Below are positions 36,988 through 44,866 of a DNA stretch of 64,000 nt, in pieces. Below the pieces are notes generated by a model. It was not told the origin of the DNA, searched no databases, and saw only the letters and a list, made by a program, of their open reading frames with translations. The position numbers were made by a program, and so were the translations under genes. This stretch comes from Treponema sp. (GTDB lineage: Bacteria; Spirochaetota; Spirochaetia; Treponematales; Treponemataceae): the NCBI GenBank assembly GCA_017548565.1, contig JAFYZU010000036.1:1-64000 (forward strand). Direction: 5' to 3'. Every line of letters begins with the position of its first letter. Position 1 is the stretch's first letter.

Positions 36988-37989
36988 ATGGGCAGAATGA
37001 AAATGACAGATAAACATAACAAAAATATTGTATTATGCTTTAATCCTCAATGGATTATGCAGGCAAGTGTATTAATCACTTCTATTCTGCATTATAATTC
37101 AGAAGAATTTATTTTTCATATAATCGGGAAAGGCTTTTCTTCGTCAGATATTTTAACAATTCAAAAATATGCAAAGAGTTGTCCTGTAATCTTTCATGAT
37201 ATCGGCAAAATCGATACATCGGATTTTATTATACGTGATGGGGATCATGTTACAATAGAAACTTATTACAGATTTTTTATCCCTGAGTTTTTAGAAGATG
37301 ATATTGATAAATGTCTGTATCTTGACTGCGATATTGTATGTACAGGAAACATCGACCGGCTTTTTAAGGTAAATCTGGATGATTATGCCTGTGGTATGGT
37401 TTATGATATTCTTTTTTCTGATATTCGGATTTCCAACAGGCTCCGGTATGATGTGAAATACGGTTATTATAATGCGGGAGTGATGCTTATTAACCTTGAG
37501 TACTGGCGAAAAAATAATACAAAAAAACAATTAATTGAATTTGTAAAAGAATATCCTGAGCGCTGCAGGTATCATGATCAGGATGCAGTTAATTATATTT
37601 GTCATGGGAAAATTCTTTCTCTTCCTGTTTCATATAATGTTCAAAGAGTTTTCTGGAGGGTTTTCTTCTGGAAAGATCCGATAAAATATTCACGCGAACC
37701 TTTACGCCTTGATTTCATATCAAGAGAAAAATGGAATGAAATTGAAGGAGGATGTAAAAATCCGCTTTTTGTACATTTTACAGAAAAGCAAAAACCGTGG
37801 ATTCTCGATACTTTTGTTCCGTTTACAAAAGTATGGAAAGCTTTTCTTGCCAGAACAGAATTCTCTTTAAAATTTCAATTAAGGTTAAGAATAAAAATTT
37901 TTATAAAGACAATTATTGGAAGACCATTCGATGACAATTATCCCCCGGAAGCTTATGAGATAGAAAACAATTTATTGACATACATATAA
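36988..37989 (+). CDS. Glycosyltransferase family 8 protein
   Basis: Retaining glycosyltransferase with a GT-A fold. From about residue 10: IVLCFNPQWIMQASVLITSI, matching the family's opening strand. The metal-binding DxD lies in KCLYLDCDIVCTGNIDRLF near residue 115, then YYNAGVMLINLEYWRKNN, and later HDQDAVNYI and the FVHFTEKQKPW end motif. These fit LPS galactosyl- or glucosyltransferases of GT8. Starts at 36988, 36997 and 37003 are all possible; I chose the first ATG after a plausible promoter. Its stop region contains the -35 of the vapB-like promoter. Confidence 0.82.
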   Translation: MGRMKMTDKHNKNIVLCFNPQWIMQASVLITSILHYNSEEFIFHIIGKGFSSSDILTIQKYAKSCPVIFHDIGKIDTSDFIIRDGDHVTIETYYRFFIPEFLEDDIDKCLYLDCDIVCTGNIDRLFKVNLDDYACGMVYDILFSDIRISNRLRYDVKYGYYNAGVMLINLEYWRKNNTKKQLIEFVKEYPERCRYHDQDAVNYICHGKILSLPVSYNVQRVFWRVFFWKDPIKYSREPLRLDFISREKWNEIEGGCKNPLFVHFTEKQKPWILDTFVPFTKVWKAFLARTEFSLKFQLRLRIKIFIKTIIGRPFDDNYPPEAYEIENNLLTYI

Positions 37990-38003
37990 ATTATACATAC
38001 AAT
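37975..38003 (+). promoter_or_regulatory. Near-consensus promoter of the toxin-antitoxin pair, leaderless geometry
   Basis: TTGACA (37975-37980) inside the end of the GT8 gene, 17 nt, TACAAT (37998-38003), then exactly 6 nt to the ATG at 38010. The -35 is perfect and no ribosome-binding site intervenes. This is the clearest leaderless-type promoter in the window. Confidence 0.75.
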
Positions 38004-38009
38004 ATACAT

Positions 38010-38282
38010 ATGAAATATCAATATAATTTAAAACCAATAACCCTTTATGTAGCAGTTCAATTGTACGAGAATTATCAGCAACAGGCTCAGAAACAGGGGC
38101 GTAAGACTTCTGAATTAATTCGTAACGCAATGCAGGACTATGCAGATAAAAATTTTAAAACAAAAATAAGCATGAAAAATATTGATTTTTCAAGAACAGT
38201 TACACTTAAAAAAGGAAGCAAAGATTTTTTATCAGATGATTCATGGAAAGAAGATTTTATCAGCGGGAGAGTCAGTTTATGA
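38010..38282 (+). CDS. Ribbon-helix-helix antitoxin, VapB/CopG type
   Basis: A 90-residue protein whose first half is a ribbon-helix-helix DNA-binding domain: the strand KPITLYVAV (about 7-15), then LYENYQQQAQKQGRKTSELI and NAMQDYAD. The C-terminal part is the probable toxin-binding tail. Such antitoxins bind both their toxin and their own promoter. The stop overlaps the toxin start by 4 bp (ATGA), the classic layout of a type II toxin-antitoxin pair. The leaderless promoter suits tight autoregulation. Family assignment is good; VapB versus another RHH antitoxin is inferred from the PIN partner. Confidence 0.75.
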   Translation: MKYQYNLKPITLYVAVQLYENYQQQAQKQGRKTSELIRNAMQDYADKNFKTKISMKNIDFSRTVTLKKGSKDFLSDDSWKEDFISGRVSL

Positions 38283-38719
38283 CAGGTATAGATACGTGTT
38301 TTCTTATAGATTTATACTGGCAGGATTCCCCAAGAAATAAAAATGCCAGGAAGTTATATTCCCGCTTAGCAGAGGATGAATCTATTAAGATTGCAATGTA
38401 TTTTAATTGTTTTAATGAATTTTTACATGTCATAACTGATGCAAAAAGATTTGAAAATCCATTGTCAGTTAAAGAAGCAGTTAATATAATTGATTTATGG
38501 TGTGATTTGGACAGAATCACTGTTCTTTACCCTGACGATACAGTATTTAAAAGGACAATTGCCTGGATGAATATGTTTAATCTTGGACGAAACAGAATAA
38601 ATGACACACAGATGGCAGCATGCTATCTTTCGAATAACATTACATCAATAATTACTGCTAATCCAAAAGACTTTGAAATATTCCAGAGTTTTGAGCTTAT
38701 GAATTATAATCTGCCATAA
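38279..38719 (+). CDS. PIN-domain toxin, VapC type
   Basis: A PIN-domain ribonuclease of 146 residues, started at the ATG overlapping the antitoxin stop. The four acidic metal-binding positions can be placed: Asp5 in TGIDTCFLID, Glu47 in NCFNEFLHV, Asp109 in RINDTQMAACYL and Asp131 in NPKDFEIF. VapC toxins cleave tRNA or rRNA and halt translation until bound by the antitoxin. The pair lies between the GT8 gene and a HipA-like gene inside the glycan region, suggesting a small inserted module. The RNA target cannot be read from sequence. Confidence 0.8.
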   Translation: MTGIDTCFLIDLYWQDSPRNKNARKLYSRLAEDESIKIAMYFNCFNEFLHVITDAKRFENPLSVKEAVNIIDLWCDLDRITVLYPDDTVFKRTIAWMNMFNLGRNRINDTQMAACYLSNNITSIITANPKDFEIFQSFELMNYNLP

Positions 38720-38721
38720 CA

Positions 38722-38750
38722 ATGACAAATTTTATTTTTACTGTTATAAT
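38722..38750 (+). promoter_or_regulatory. Promoter of the HipA-like gene, leaderless geometry
   Basis: ATGACA (38722-38727), 17 nt, consensus TATAAT (38745-38750), then 7 nt to the ATG at 38758. No ribosome-binding site. Confidence 0.65.
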
Positions 38751-38757
38751 TTAACTT

Positions 38758-39903
38758 ATGGAAGGTATTGTTTATACTTTAATAAATAAAGAAACTCCTC
38801 TCTGTGATTTTATTATCGAAGGCGAAGGTGAACTTGAACTTTGCAAGATAGTAAAGGAATATAATCCTCTGCCGTTCTGGTGTAAAGAAATTGATTCGTG
38901 GTGTGCAAACAGAAGTTCAGCAAAGCACAGGACACACGTAAATAAAATTCTTGAAATGTGCGGAGGAAAAACAAAAAGCGGTTTTATTTCATTAACACAC
39001 TGTCTTTCGTTGACAGATACTCTCTGGGTTAAAAGCAATAAAGAAAATGTAAGCTGGAAACAGGTAAACCTTTATGAAAACAATTTTGATGAAGTAATAT
39101 CAAAGCTGTCTTTCGACGGTAACGGATTATTCGGAATTCAAATGTCTACTACCTCGCCTGAGCTTACTACAGATGGTGCTTATGATAAATGCTGGCTTAA
39201 TGAAAAAGATGGAATACATCTTATAAAAACCGGAAGTGACGGGGCCAGAAATGCAGGACTTGAGCCTTATGGAGAAGTTCTTGCAAGCCAGGTTTTTGAA
39301 AAAATCTGCAATTCAGTAAAATATACTTTAAGAAAATATGATGGACGAGTAGTTTCAGACTGCAAAATGTTTACAAGCCAGGAATTCGGATACCGGCCTA
39401 TATCATTATTTTATAAAGATAAACTCACTCTTCCAAAGCTTCTTGAAATCTACAAAGAATTTAACTGTGAAGATGCATTCAGGCGGATGATTGTAGCCGA
39501 TTGCATTACCTTGAACTGTGACAGGCATTTCGGTAATTTCGGCTTTTTAATCAATAATCAGACTTTTGAACGGACAGAATTAAACCCGTGCTTTGATTTT
39601 AATATGGCTTTTGTTCCTTTTGCAGAAGAAGGCTTTGATTTTGGCAAGACATCGGACGGTACAAAACTTGATTTTGATGAATATCTTTTAAGTCGCGGTC
39701 CTGTAATCGGAAGCGACTATGTAGCCCCTGCCAGAGCAATACTGACCTCTGAAATCAAAAACTGCGTAGAAGAAATAAGGGAAACGGTTTTAATAGTCCC
39801 ATGCGATGAAAAATTTACCGAAGACCGGCTGCAGCTCATGAACATGATAAAAAACGTCCAGTGTGAAAGGATACTTGGTTTTGATACGCCATGGGAATTT
39901 TAG
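38758..39903 (+). CDS. HipA-like kinase-fold protein
   Basis: A 381-residue soluble protein whose C-terminal half carries HipA/CtkA-type kinase motifs: the catalytic segment ADCITLNCDRHFGNFGFLIN (about 250-269), with the Asp and downstream Asn of the protein-kinase-like loop, then the metal-binding NPCFDFNMAF. A HLIKTGSDGARNAGLEPYGE stretch near residue 160 would be the nucleotide-binding part. There is no N-terminal HipA-1 domain and no HipB partner beside it, so it is a stand-alone form. HipA kinases phosphorylate a translation factor and cause growth arrest; the target here is unknown. It follows the VapBC-like pair directly. Confidence 0.65.
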   Translation: MEGIVYTLINKETPLCDFIIEGEGELELCKIVKEYNPLPFWCKEIDSWCANRSSAKHRTHVNKILEMCGGKTKSGFISLTHCLSLTDTLWVKSNKENVSWKQVNLYENNFDEVISKLSFDGNGLFGIQMSTTSPELTTDGAYDKCWLNEKDGIHLIKTGSDGARNAGLEPYGEVLASQVFEKICNSVKYTLRKYDGRVVSDCKMFTSQEFGYRPISLFYKDKLTLPKLLEIYKEFNCEDAFRRMIVADCITLNCDRHFGNFGFLINNQTFERTELNPCFDFNMAFVPFAEEGFDFGKTSDGTKLDFDEYLLSRGPVIGSDYVAPARAILTSEIKNCVEEIRETVLIVPCDEKFTEDRLQLMNMIKNVQCERILGFDTPWEF

Positions 39904-39950
39904 AACGGAATGTGGAAATAATATTACAAATTGTTTTAACAGATCAATAA

Positions 39951-39980
39951 TTAGATTTTGTTTTCATAATATGATATAAT
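39951..39980 (+). promoter_or_regulatory. Putative promoter of the IspD/TarI-LicD operon
   Basis: TTAGAT (39951-39956), 18 nt, consensus TATAAT (39975-39980). The leader of about 40 nt has a GAGGTAA ribosome-binding site before the ATG at 40028, in contrast to the leaderless genes nearby. The -35 match is weak. Confidence 0.4.
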
Positions 39981-40027
39981 AATAAATGCTGAATACAAAA
40001 TTGTCTTTGATTATATGAGGTAATAAC

Positions 40028-40741
40028 ATGACTATAGCATTATTAACGGCAGCGGGTACCGGTACAAGAATGGGACAAGACATTCCTAAACAGTTTATGT
40101 ATGTTGAAGATAAACCTTTAATAATTCATACAATGGAAGCATTTCAAAAACATCCTGCAATTGATAAAATCTTAGTTGTTACTTTACCGGCATGGATAGA
40201 AGTATTAAGAGCTTATGCAAATCAGTATAATATTTCAAAGCTTGAATGGATTGTTCCGGGCGGTGAAACAGGACAGGAATCCATATTAAATGGTCTTTTA
40301 GAATTAAAAAAACATTGTTCTGAAGATGATATTATTATGATTCATGATGGAAACAGATGTAATATTTCAAGTGAAATTATTTCTGACAGCCTTGTTACTT
40401 ATAAAACTTATGGAGGAGCAGTTGCTGTAATTCCTTGTGTTGAAGTTGTTTATTATTCTGATGATTCCGGAGAAAGTGCACAGAAAACACTTCCAAGAGA
40501 AAACTTATATAGGACACAAACACCTCATACATATTCTTTAGGAAAACTTCTCTGGGCACACGAACAGGCAAAAGCAAAAAATATAAATAATACGGCTGCA
40601 ACCTGCGGATTAATGACTTCACTTGGTGAAACGATTCATTTTTCAAAAGGATCTGAACAGAATCTTAAAATTACTACAGTTGATGATTTAATGATTTTTA
40701 AAGCTCTTTTACATACTAAGAAGGATAACTGGTTGAAATAA
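40028..40741 (+). CDS. IspD/TarI-family cytidylyltransferase
   Basis: Couples CTP to a polyol phosphate. The signature TAAGTGTRMGQDIPKQF (about residues 7-23) is the nucleotide loop shared by IspD (MEP cytidylyltransferase) and TarI/Bcs1 (ribitol-5-phosphate cytidylyltransferase). IMIHDGNRCNISSEI corresponds to the IspD 'HDAARP' motif but with Gly-Asn, and KITTVDDLMIFKALL ends the domain. With LicD and SDR genes immediately downstream, a role in making a CDP-activated polyol or sugar for a surface polymer is more likely than isoprenoid synthesis. IspD activity cannot be excluded, since ispH is also present in the window. Confidence 0.75.
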   Translation: MTIALLTAAGTGTRMGQDIPKQFMYVEDKPLIIHTMEAFQKHPAIDKILVVTLPAWIEVLRAYANQYNISKLEWIVPGGETGQESILNGLLELKKHCSEDDIIMIHDGNRCNISSEIISDSLVTYKTYGGAVAVIPCVEVVYYSDDSGESAQKTLPRENLYRTQTPHTYSLGKLLWAHEQAKAKNINNTAATCGLMTSLGETIHFSKGSEQNLKITTVDDLMIFKALLHTKKDNWLK

Positions 40742-40759
40742 AACTTAGGAAAGATACAT

Positions 40760-41611
40760 ATGAAAATAAAGAATGATAAATTATTACCAGGAGAATTGAC
40801 TGTTGATGATCGCAGAAAAAATGCTATATATATATTAGATGATATTCATAATTTCTGTATTTCAAATAATATACGTTATTTTTTACATGCAGGTACTTTA
40901 TTAGGTGCAATAAGACACAATGGTTTTATACCGTGGGATGATGATATTGATATTTGTATGCCACGTCCTGATTATGAAAAATTTATAAAATTATACCATT
41001 CCGATAAATATACACTTAATCATTATAATAATTTAAAAAAATTTTCTACTCCATTTATTAAGATTTCAGATAATAATACTTATGCAACAAGCGACTATGG
41101 AACTCTTTTACCTTATGGATTATGGGTAGATGTGTTTCCTCTTGATGGTTATCCGGAAAATGAAAAACAAAGAAATAGATGGTTTAAGAAACAAGATTTT
41201 CTTTTTCATTATTTTTATTTGGTATTGAAATCTTTTGAGTGCAAATCCCGTTTTTTTGCCGCCAGAAATATTTTTACTTTTATTCCAAAATTCTTTTTAA
41301 GAATAACTATCGGGTTGTTTTTGAAATCATCTGATATATGTAAAGTTTTAGATAATAGAGCAAAAGCATTTAATTTTGAAACATCATCATTAGTTGGTTG
41401 CAGTATAGCTCTATACAGAAGAAAAATTGAAACTGCCAAAAGACAGAGTTTTGATGAAACAATATTAAAATCATTTGAGGGAAAAGAGTATTGTATTCCA
41501 AAAAATTATGATGATGTATTAATCAGTTTGTATGGTAAAGATTATATGACACCACTGCCGGAAGATCAGAGAGTTACTTTTCATCACGAAAGAATATATT
41601 TTAAGAAATAA
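40760..41611 (+). CDS. LicD-family phosphotransferase (first paralog)
   Basis: LicD proteins transfer phosphocholine or a similar phospho-group from a CDP/CMP-activated donor to a glycan. The family core is intact: FLHAGTLLGAIRHNGFIPWD (about 41-60), DDDIDICMPRPDYEKF, and the later PYGLWVDVFPLDGYP segment. Length of 283 is normal. An AGGAAA ribosome-binding site supports the start. It is very AT-rich, more so than the housekeeping genes. It is separated by an SDR gene from a second LicD, and the two differ enough to be old paralogs rather than a recent duplication. Confidence 0.88.
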   Translation: MKIKNDKLLPGELTVDDRRKNAIYILDDIHNFCISNNIRYFLHAGTLLGAIRHNGFIPWDDDIDICMPRPDYEKFIKLYHSDKYTLNHYNNLKKFSTPFIKISDNNTYATSDYGTLLPYGLWVDVFPLDGYPENEKQRNRWFKKQDFLFHYFYLVLKSFECKSRFFAARNIFTFIPKFFLRITIGLFLKSSDICKVLDNRAKAFNFETSSLVGCSIALYRRKIETAKRQSFDETILKSFEGKEYCIPKNYDDVLISLYGKDYMTPLPEDQRVTFHHERIYFKK

Positions 41612-41635
41612 CAAAAAATAAAGGGTAAAAGATAT

Positions 41636-42715
41636 ATGATAAATACTTCAAAAATATACAATAATTCTATATATATTAATTTATTATATAATATTGTAAA
41701 TATTAAATTCCCTTGGAATCAATTAGAAAATAAAACATTTTTAATTGCTGGCAGCACAGGATTAATAGGAAGTTGCCTTATAGATATTCTTTCTATTGTA
41801 CAGGAAACATATAAAATAAAATTCAAAATTCTTGCAACCGGCAGATCGAAAGAAAGACTTGAAACAAGATTTTCATATTTAAAGAACAATAATAATTTTA
41901 TTCCAATCCAGCAGGATGTTATTGACGAAATATCTGATGAATTGAATGGTTATAATTCTGATTATATAATCCACCTGGCAAGCAACACACATCCGATAGA
42001 TTATGCATCAAAACCGATAGACACTATTCTTGCCAATATTCAGGGAACAAAGAATTTACTTGATTATGCATATAGTCACAATAATACAAGATTTATTTAT
42101 GCATCTTCAGTTGAAATTTATGGTGAAAATCGCGGCGATGTTGAAAAGTTTGATGAAAACTATTGTGGCTATATTGATTGTAATACCCTGAGAGCAGGAT
42201 ATCCGGAAGGTAAACGAGCTGGAGAGGCTCTTTGCCAGGCATATATAAAAGAAAAAAATCTAGATATTGTTATACCACGTTTTTGCAGAATTTATGGTCC
42301 AACTATGCTTATGTCAGATACAAAAGCACTTTCTCAATTTATTAAAAATGTTTTAAATGGAGAAAATATAGTGCTAAAATCTGAAGGAAAACAATATTTT
42401 TCATATCTGGATGTTTTTGATGCTGTTTCAGCATTATTATATTGTTTATTTTATGGAAAAAATGGCGAAGCATATAATATTGCAGATGAAAAATCTGATA
42501 TAACTTTAAAAAATCTGGCACAATTACTTGCAAAAGAATCCGGAACAAAAGTAATATTTGATTTACCTTCCGAAACTGAAAAAGCGGGCTTTTCAAAAGC
42601 AACAAAAGCAATTTTAGATTCTACAAAAATCAAACAACTTGGCTGGAAATCTATTTTTAATATTGAACAAGGATTGAATTATACTCTTTCGATATTAAAG
42701 GAACTCAATCAATGA
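41636..42715 (+). CDS. NAD-dependent sugar epimerase/dehydratase (extended SDR)
   Basis: Nucleotide-sugar-modifying enzyme. The Rossmann motif is LIAGSTGLIGSCLIDIL (about 36-52), usual form TGGxGFIG. The active site has ASSVEIYGENRGD and YPEGKRAGEAL, giving the Tyr-x-x-x-Lys catalytic pair (about residue 184). A FSYLDVFDAVSALLYCL segment closes the fold. Length of 359 is normal, with about 35 extra residues at the N-terminus. The stop overlaps the second LicD start as ATGA, so it works with the LicD proteins or their donor. The sugar or polyol substrate is not predictable. Confidence 0.82.
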   Translation: MINTSKIYNNSIYINLLYNIVNIKFPWNQLENKTFLIAGSTGLIGSCLIDILSIVQETYKIKFKILATGRSKERLETRFSYLKNNNNFIPIQQDVIDEISDELNGYNSDYIIHLASNTHPIDYASKPIDTILANIQGTKNLLDYAYSHNNTRFIYASSVEIYGENRGDVEKFDENYCGYIDCNTLRAGYPEGKRAGEALCQAYIKEKNLDIVIPRFCRIYGPTMLMSDTKALSQFIKNVLNGENIVLKSEGKQYFSYLDVFDAVSALLYCLFYGKNGEAYNIADEKSDITLKNLAQLLAKESGTKVIFDLPSETEKAGFSKATKAILDSTKIKQLGWKSIFNIEQGLNYTLSILKELNQ

Positions 42716-43521
42716 CAAGGCTTTCACTTGAAGAAATAAAACAAACAGAATTCAACATATTAAAATCCTATGCGGATTATTGTAAAAAAAATAATCTTAC
42801 TTACTTTTTATGCGGCGGCACCTTGCTTGGTGCAATACGTCATAAAGGCTTTATCCCTTGGGATGATGATATTGATGTTTTTATGCCACGTCCCGATTTT
42901 GAAAAGTTTGTAAAACTTACAGGCTTTAATCCGATAAATCCCAGTTATGAAACCTGCTTTTATCGTAATAGCAGGACAATTATTCCTTACCCTTTTGCAA
43001 AAGTTATTGATATGCGCACAAAGGTAATAGAAAAAACAAAACCTGAAGAAGCCTGCATGGGAATCTGGATAGATGTTTTTCCTATTGATGGATTTTCTAA
43101 CAATATGTTTGTAAATAAGCTTTTTTGTATACGAAAGCTTTTATGGAAACGTTTATGCTTTACATATTCCGACGATCTTTCAAAAGTCACAGACAAAAAA
43201 AAGAAAATTGGAAAAGCTCTTGTTATGCCTTTTTTACAGCTTATGGGGCAAAAAAGACTTTTTAATAAGCTTGATAAAATCTGCCGCAAATATGATTTTG
43301 AAAAATCAACAAATGTCGGCTGTACAGTCTGGGGCTATAAAATTAAAGAATTAATGAATAAAAAAGACTTATTGCCGGCAAGTAAAGTAACATTTGAAGG
43401 ACACGAGTTTGATGCTCCAGCTGTTCCTTCGGCATATCTTTCATCTCTTTACAGCGATTTTATGCAGCTGCCTCCGGAAGAAAAAAGAATTAATCATGAA
43501 ATGCTAGCTTATAAATTATAA
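42712..43521 (+). CDS. LicD-family phosphotransferase (second paralog)
   Basis: Second LicD of the locus, sharing the core FLCGGTLLGAIRHKGFIPWD, DDDIDVFMPRPDFEKF and GIWIDVFPIDGF with the first. Length is 269 residues. It is coupled to the SDR gene by a 4-bp overlap. Two LicDs in one operon would allow two acceptor positions or two donors to be used, for example phosphocholine and another CDP/CMP-activated group. A strong hairpin lies just downstream, before the AlbA_2-type gene. Confidence 0.88.
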   Translation: MTRLSLEEIKQTEFNILKSYADYCKKNNLTYFLCGGTLLGAIRHKGFIPWDDDIDVFMPRPDFEKFVKLTGFNPINPSYETCFYRNSRTIIPYPFAKVIDMRTKVIEKTKPEEACMGIWIDVFPIDGFSNNMFVNKLFCIRKLLWKRLCFTYSDDLSKVTDKKKKIGKALVMPFLQLMGQKRLFNKLDKICRKYDFEKSTNVGCTVWGYKIKELMNKKDLLPASKVTFEGHEFDAPAVPSAYLSSLYSDFMQLPPEEKRINHEMLAYKL

Positions 43522-43547
43522 CTTATAATTTATATAACAGTTATAAT

Positions 43548-43585
43548 TTCGGTCGTAAAAAAATACGCTTGTATTTACGACCGAA
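43548..43585. repeat. Long inverted repeat overlapping the promoter of the AlbA_2-type gene
   Basis: Perfect 12-bp arms TTCGGTCGTAAA (43548-43559) and TTTACGACCGAA (43574-43585); an inner 3-bp stem with a GCTT loop and a 4-A bulge extends it as a hairpin. It covers the -35 (43569-43574) of the next gene, so an operator role is likely. It may double as an end for the licD operon, but no T-run follows. Confidence 0.65.
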
Positions 43586-43597
43586 TTCAATTATAAT
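43569..43597 (+). promoter_or_regulatory. Promoter of the AlbA_2-type gene, leaderless geometry
   Basis: TTGTAT (43569-43574), 17 nt, consensus TATAAT (43592-43597), then exactly 6 nt to the ATG at 43604. The -35 lies within the inverted repeat. Confidence 0.65.
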
Positions 43598-43603
43598 TTA
43601 ATT

Positions 43604-44860
43604 ATGAAAGAAACAAAAAATTTAGAGTTTAAAGAAATAATAACAAATACTTTTCTTAAAACTGTAAGTGCTTTTGCTAATTATTCAGGTGGAAAAATAA
43701 TTTTTGGTATTACGGATGATGGTAAACCGGCACCAATTTCTAATTTAAAACAAGCCTGTCTTGATATTGAAAATACAATAAATGATAGCATATCTCCACA
43801 AATTAATTTTCTGATTGATTCAAATACCACAGATGGTACTATAATTTTAGAAATAAAAGAGGGACCATATAAACCCTATCTATATAGATCTAAGGCTTAT
43901 AAAAGAAATGATACATCTACAGTAGAAGTAGATTCACAGGAATTTACACGACTTGTTTTACAAGGAAAAAAAATTAACTATGAATCACTTTCATCGGAAA
44001 ATCAAAAACTTTCATTCTCTTATTTTACTAAGAAATGCAAAGAAATAATGAACATTGAAAAAATAAATATAGATATATTAAAAACTTTTTCATTATTTTC
44101 TGAAAAAAATGGATATAACAAAACTGCTGAATTACTTTCTGATAATAATACTTTTCCAGGGATAGATATTGCAAAATTTGGAGAAAATATAAGTCTTATT
44201 AAAAATAGAAAAACTTTTGAAGCTATTTCAGTTCTAGAACAATTTGAAAAATCTACAAATATGTTTAAGGATTATTATGAATATGAAGAAATTATAGGAT
44301 CTTCCAGAAACTTAATTCAGAGTATTCCAGAAGCAGCATTTCGAGAAGCATTGGCAAATGCAATTATTCACAGGATATGGGATATTAATTCAAAAATTAG
44401 AATCATGATGTTTGATGATAAAATTCAAATTATAAGTCCAGGAGGTTTACCTTCAGGAATCTCTGAAACTGAATATTTAAACGGTAGAATCTCTGTTTTA
44501 CGTAATCCAATTCTGGCAAATGTTTTTTTTCGACTCAATATTGTGGAAATATTTGGTACAGGAATTCTTAGAATTAAAGAATTATATAAAGAAAGTATTC
44601 GTAAACCTGTTTTTGAAATTTCTGATAATACAATTAGTATTACTCTTCCCAAATTTGAAAAAGAAATTGGTTTCTCAAAAGATGATCTTATTGTATATAA
44701 CTCTTTATCTAAAACGATTGAACAATCTATCAGCGAGATTGTTGAAAAAACACCTTTTGGAAAATCTAAAACTACTGAAATCTTAAATAGACTTGTAGAA
44801 AAAGGCTATGCTTGTATCTTAGGTAAAGGTCGTGGAACAAAATATTTAATCAAAGGATAA
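43604..44860 (+). CDS. AlbA_2 (Schlafen-type) / HATPase / winged-helix regulator
   Basis: A 418-residue three-part protein. Residues 1-110 are an AlbA_2 domain (TKNLEFKEIITNTFLKTVSA, then FANYSGGKIIFGITDDGK). The middle has HATPase_c_4-type motifs: FREALANAIIHRIW near 247, IQIISPGGLPSGISETEY, and VEIFGTGILRIKELY. The C-terminal 70 residues look like a winged helix (KSKTTEILNRLVEKGYACIL). Such 'RecG-like' proteins are common near mobile or defence loci and are treated as transcriptional regulators or stress ATPases; function is unproven. It is very AT-rich and interrupts the glycan genes, suggesting insertion. The palindrome over its promoter suggests autoregulation. Confidence 0.8.
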   Translation: MKETKNLEFKEIITNTFLKTVSAFANYSGGKIIFGITDDGKPAPISNLKQACLDIENTINDSISPQINFLIDSNTTDGTIILEIKEGPYKPYLYRSKAYKRNDTSTVEVDSQEFTRLVLQGKKINYESLSSENQKLSFSYFTKKCKEIMNIEKINIDILKTFSLFSEKNGYNKTAELLSDNNTFPGIDIAKFGENISLIKNRKTFEAISVLEQFEKSTNMFKDYYEYEEIIGSSRNLIQSIPEAAFREALANAIIHRIWDINSKIRIMMFDDKIQIISPGGLPSGISETEYLNGRISVLRNPILANVFFRLNIVEIFGTGILRIKELYKESIRKPVFEISDNTISITLPKFEKEIGFSKDDLIVYNSLSKTIEQSISEIVEKTPFGKSKTTEILNRLVEKGYACILGKGRGTKYLIKG

Positions 44861-44866
44861 AATATA

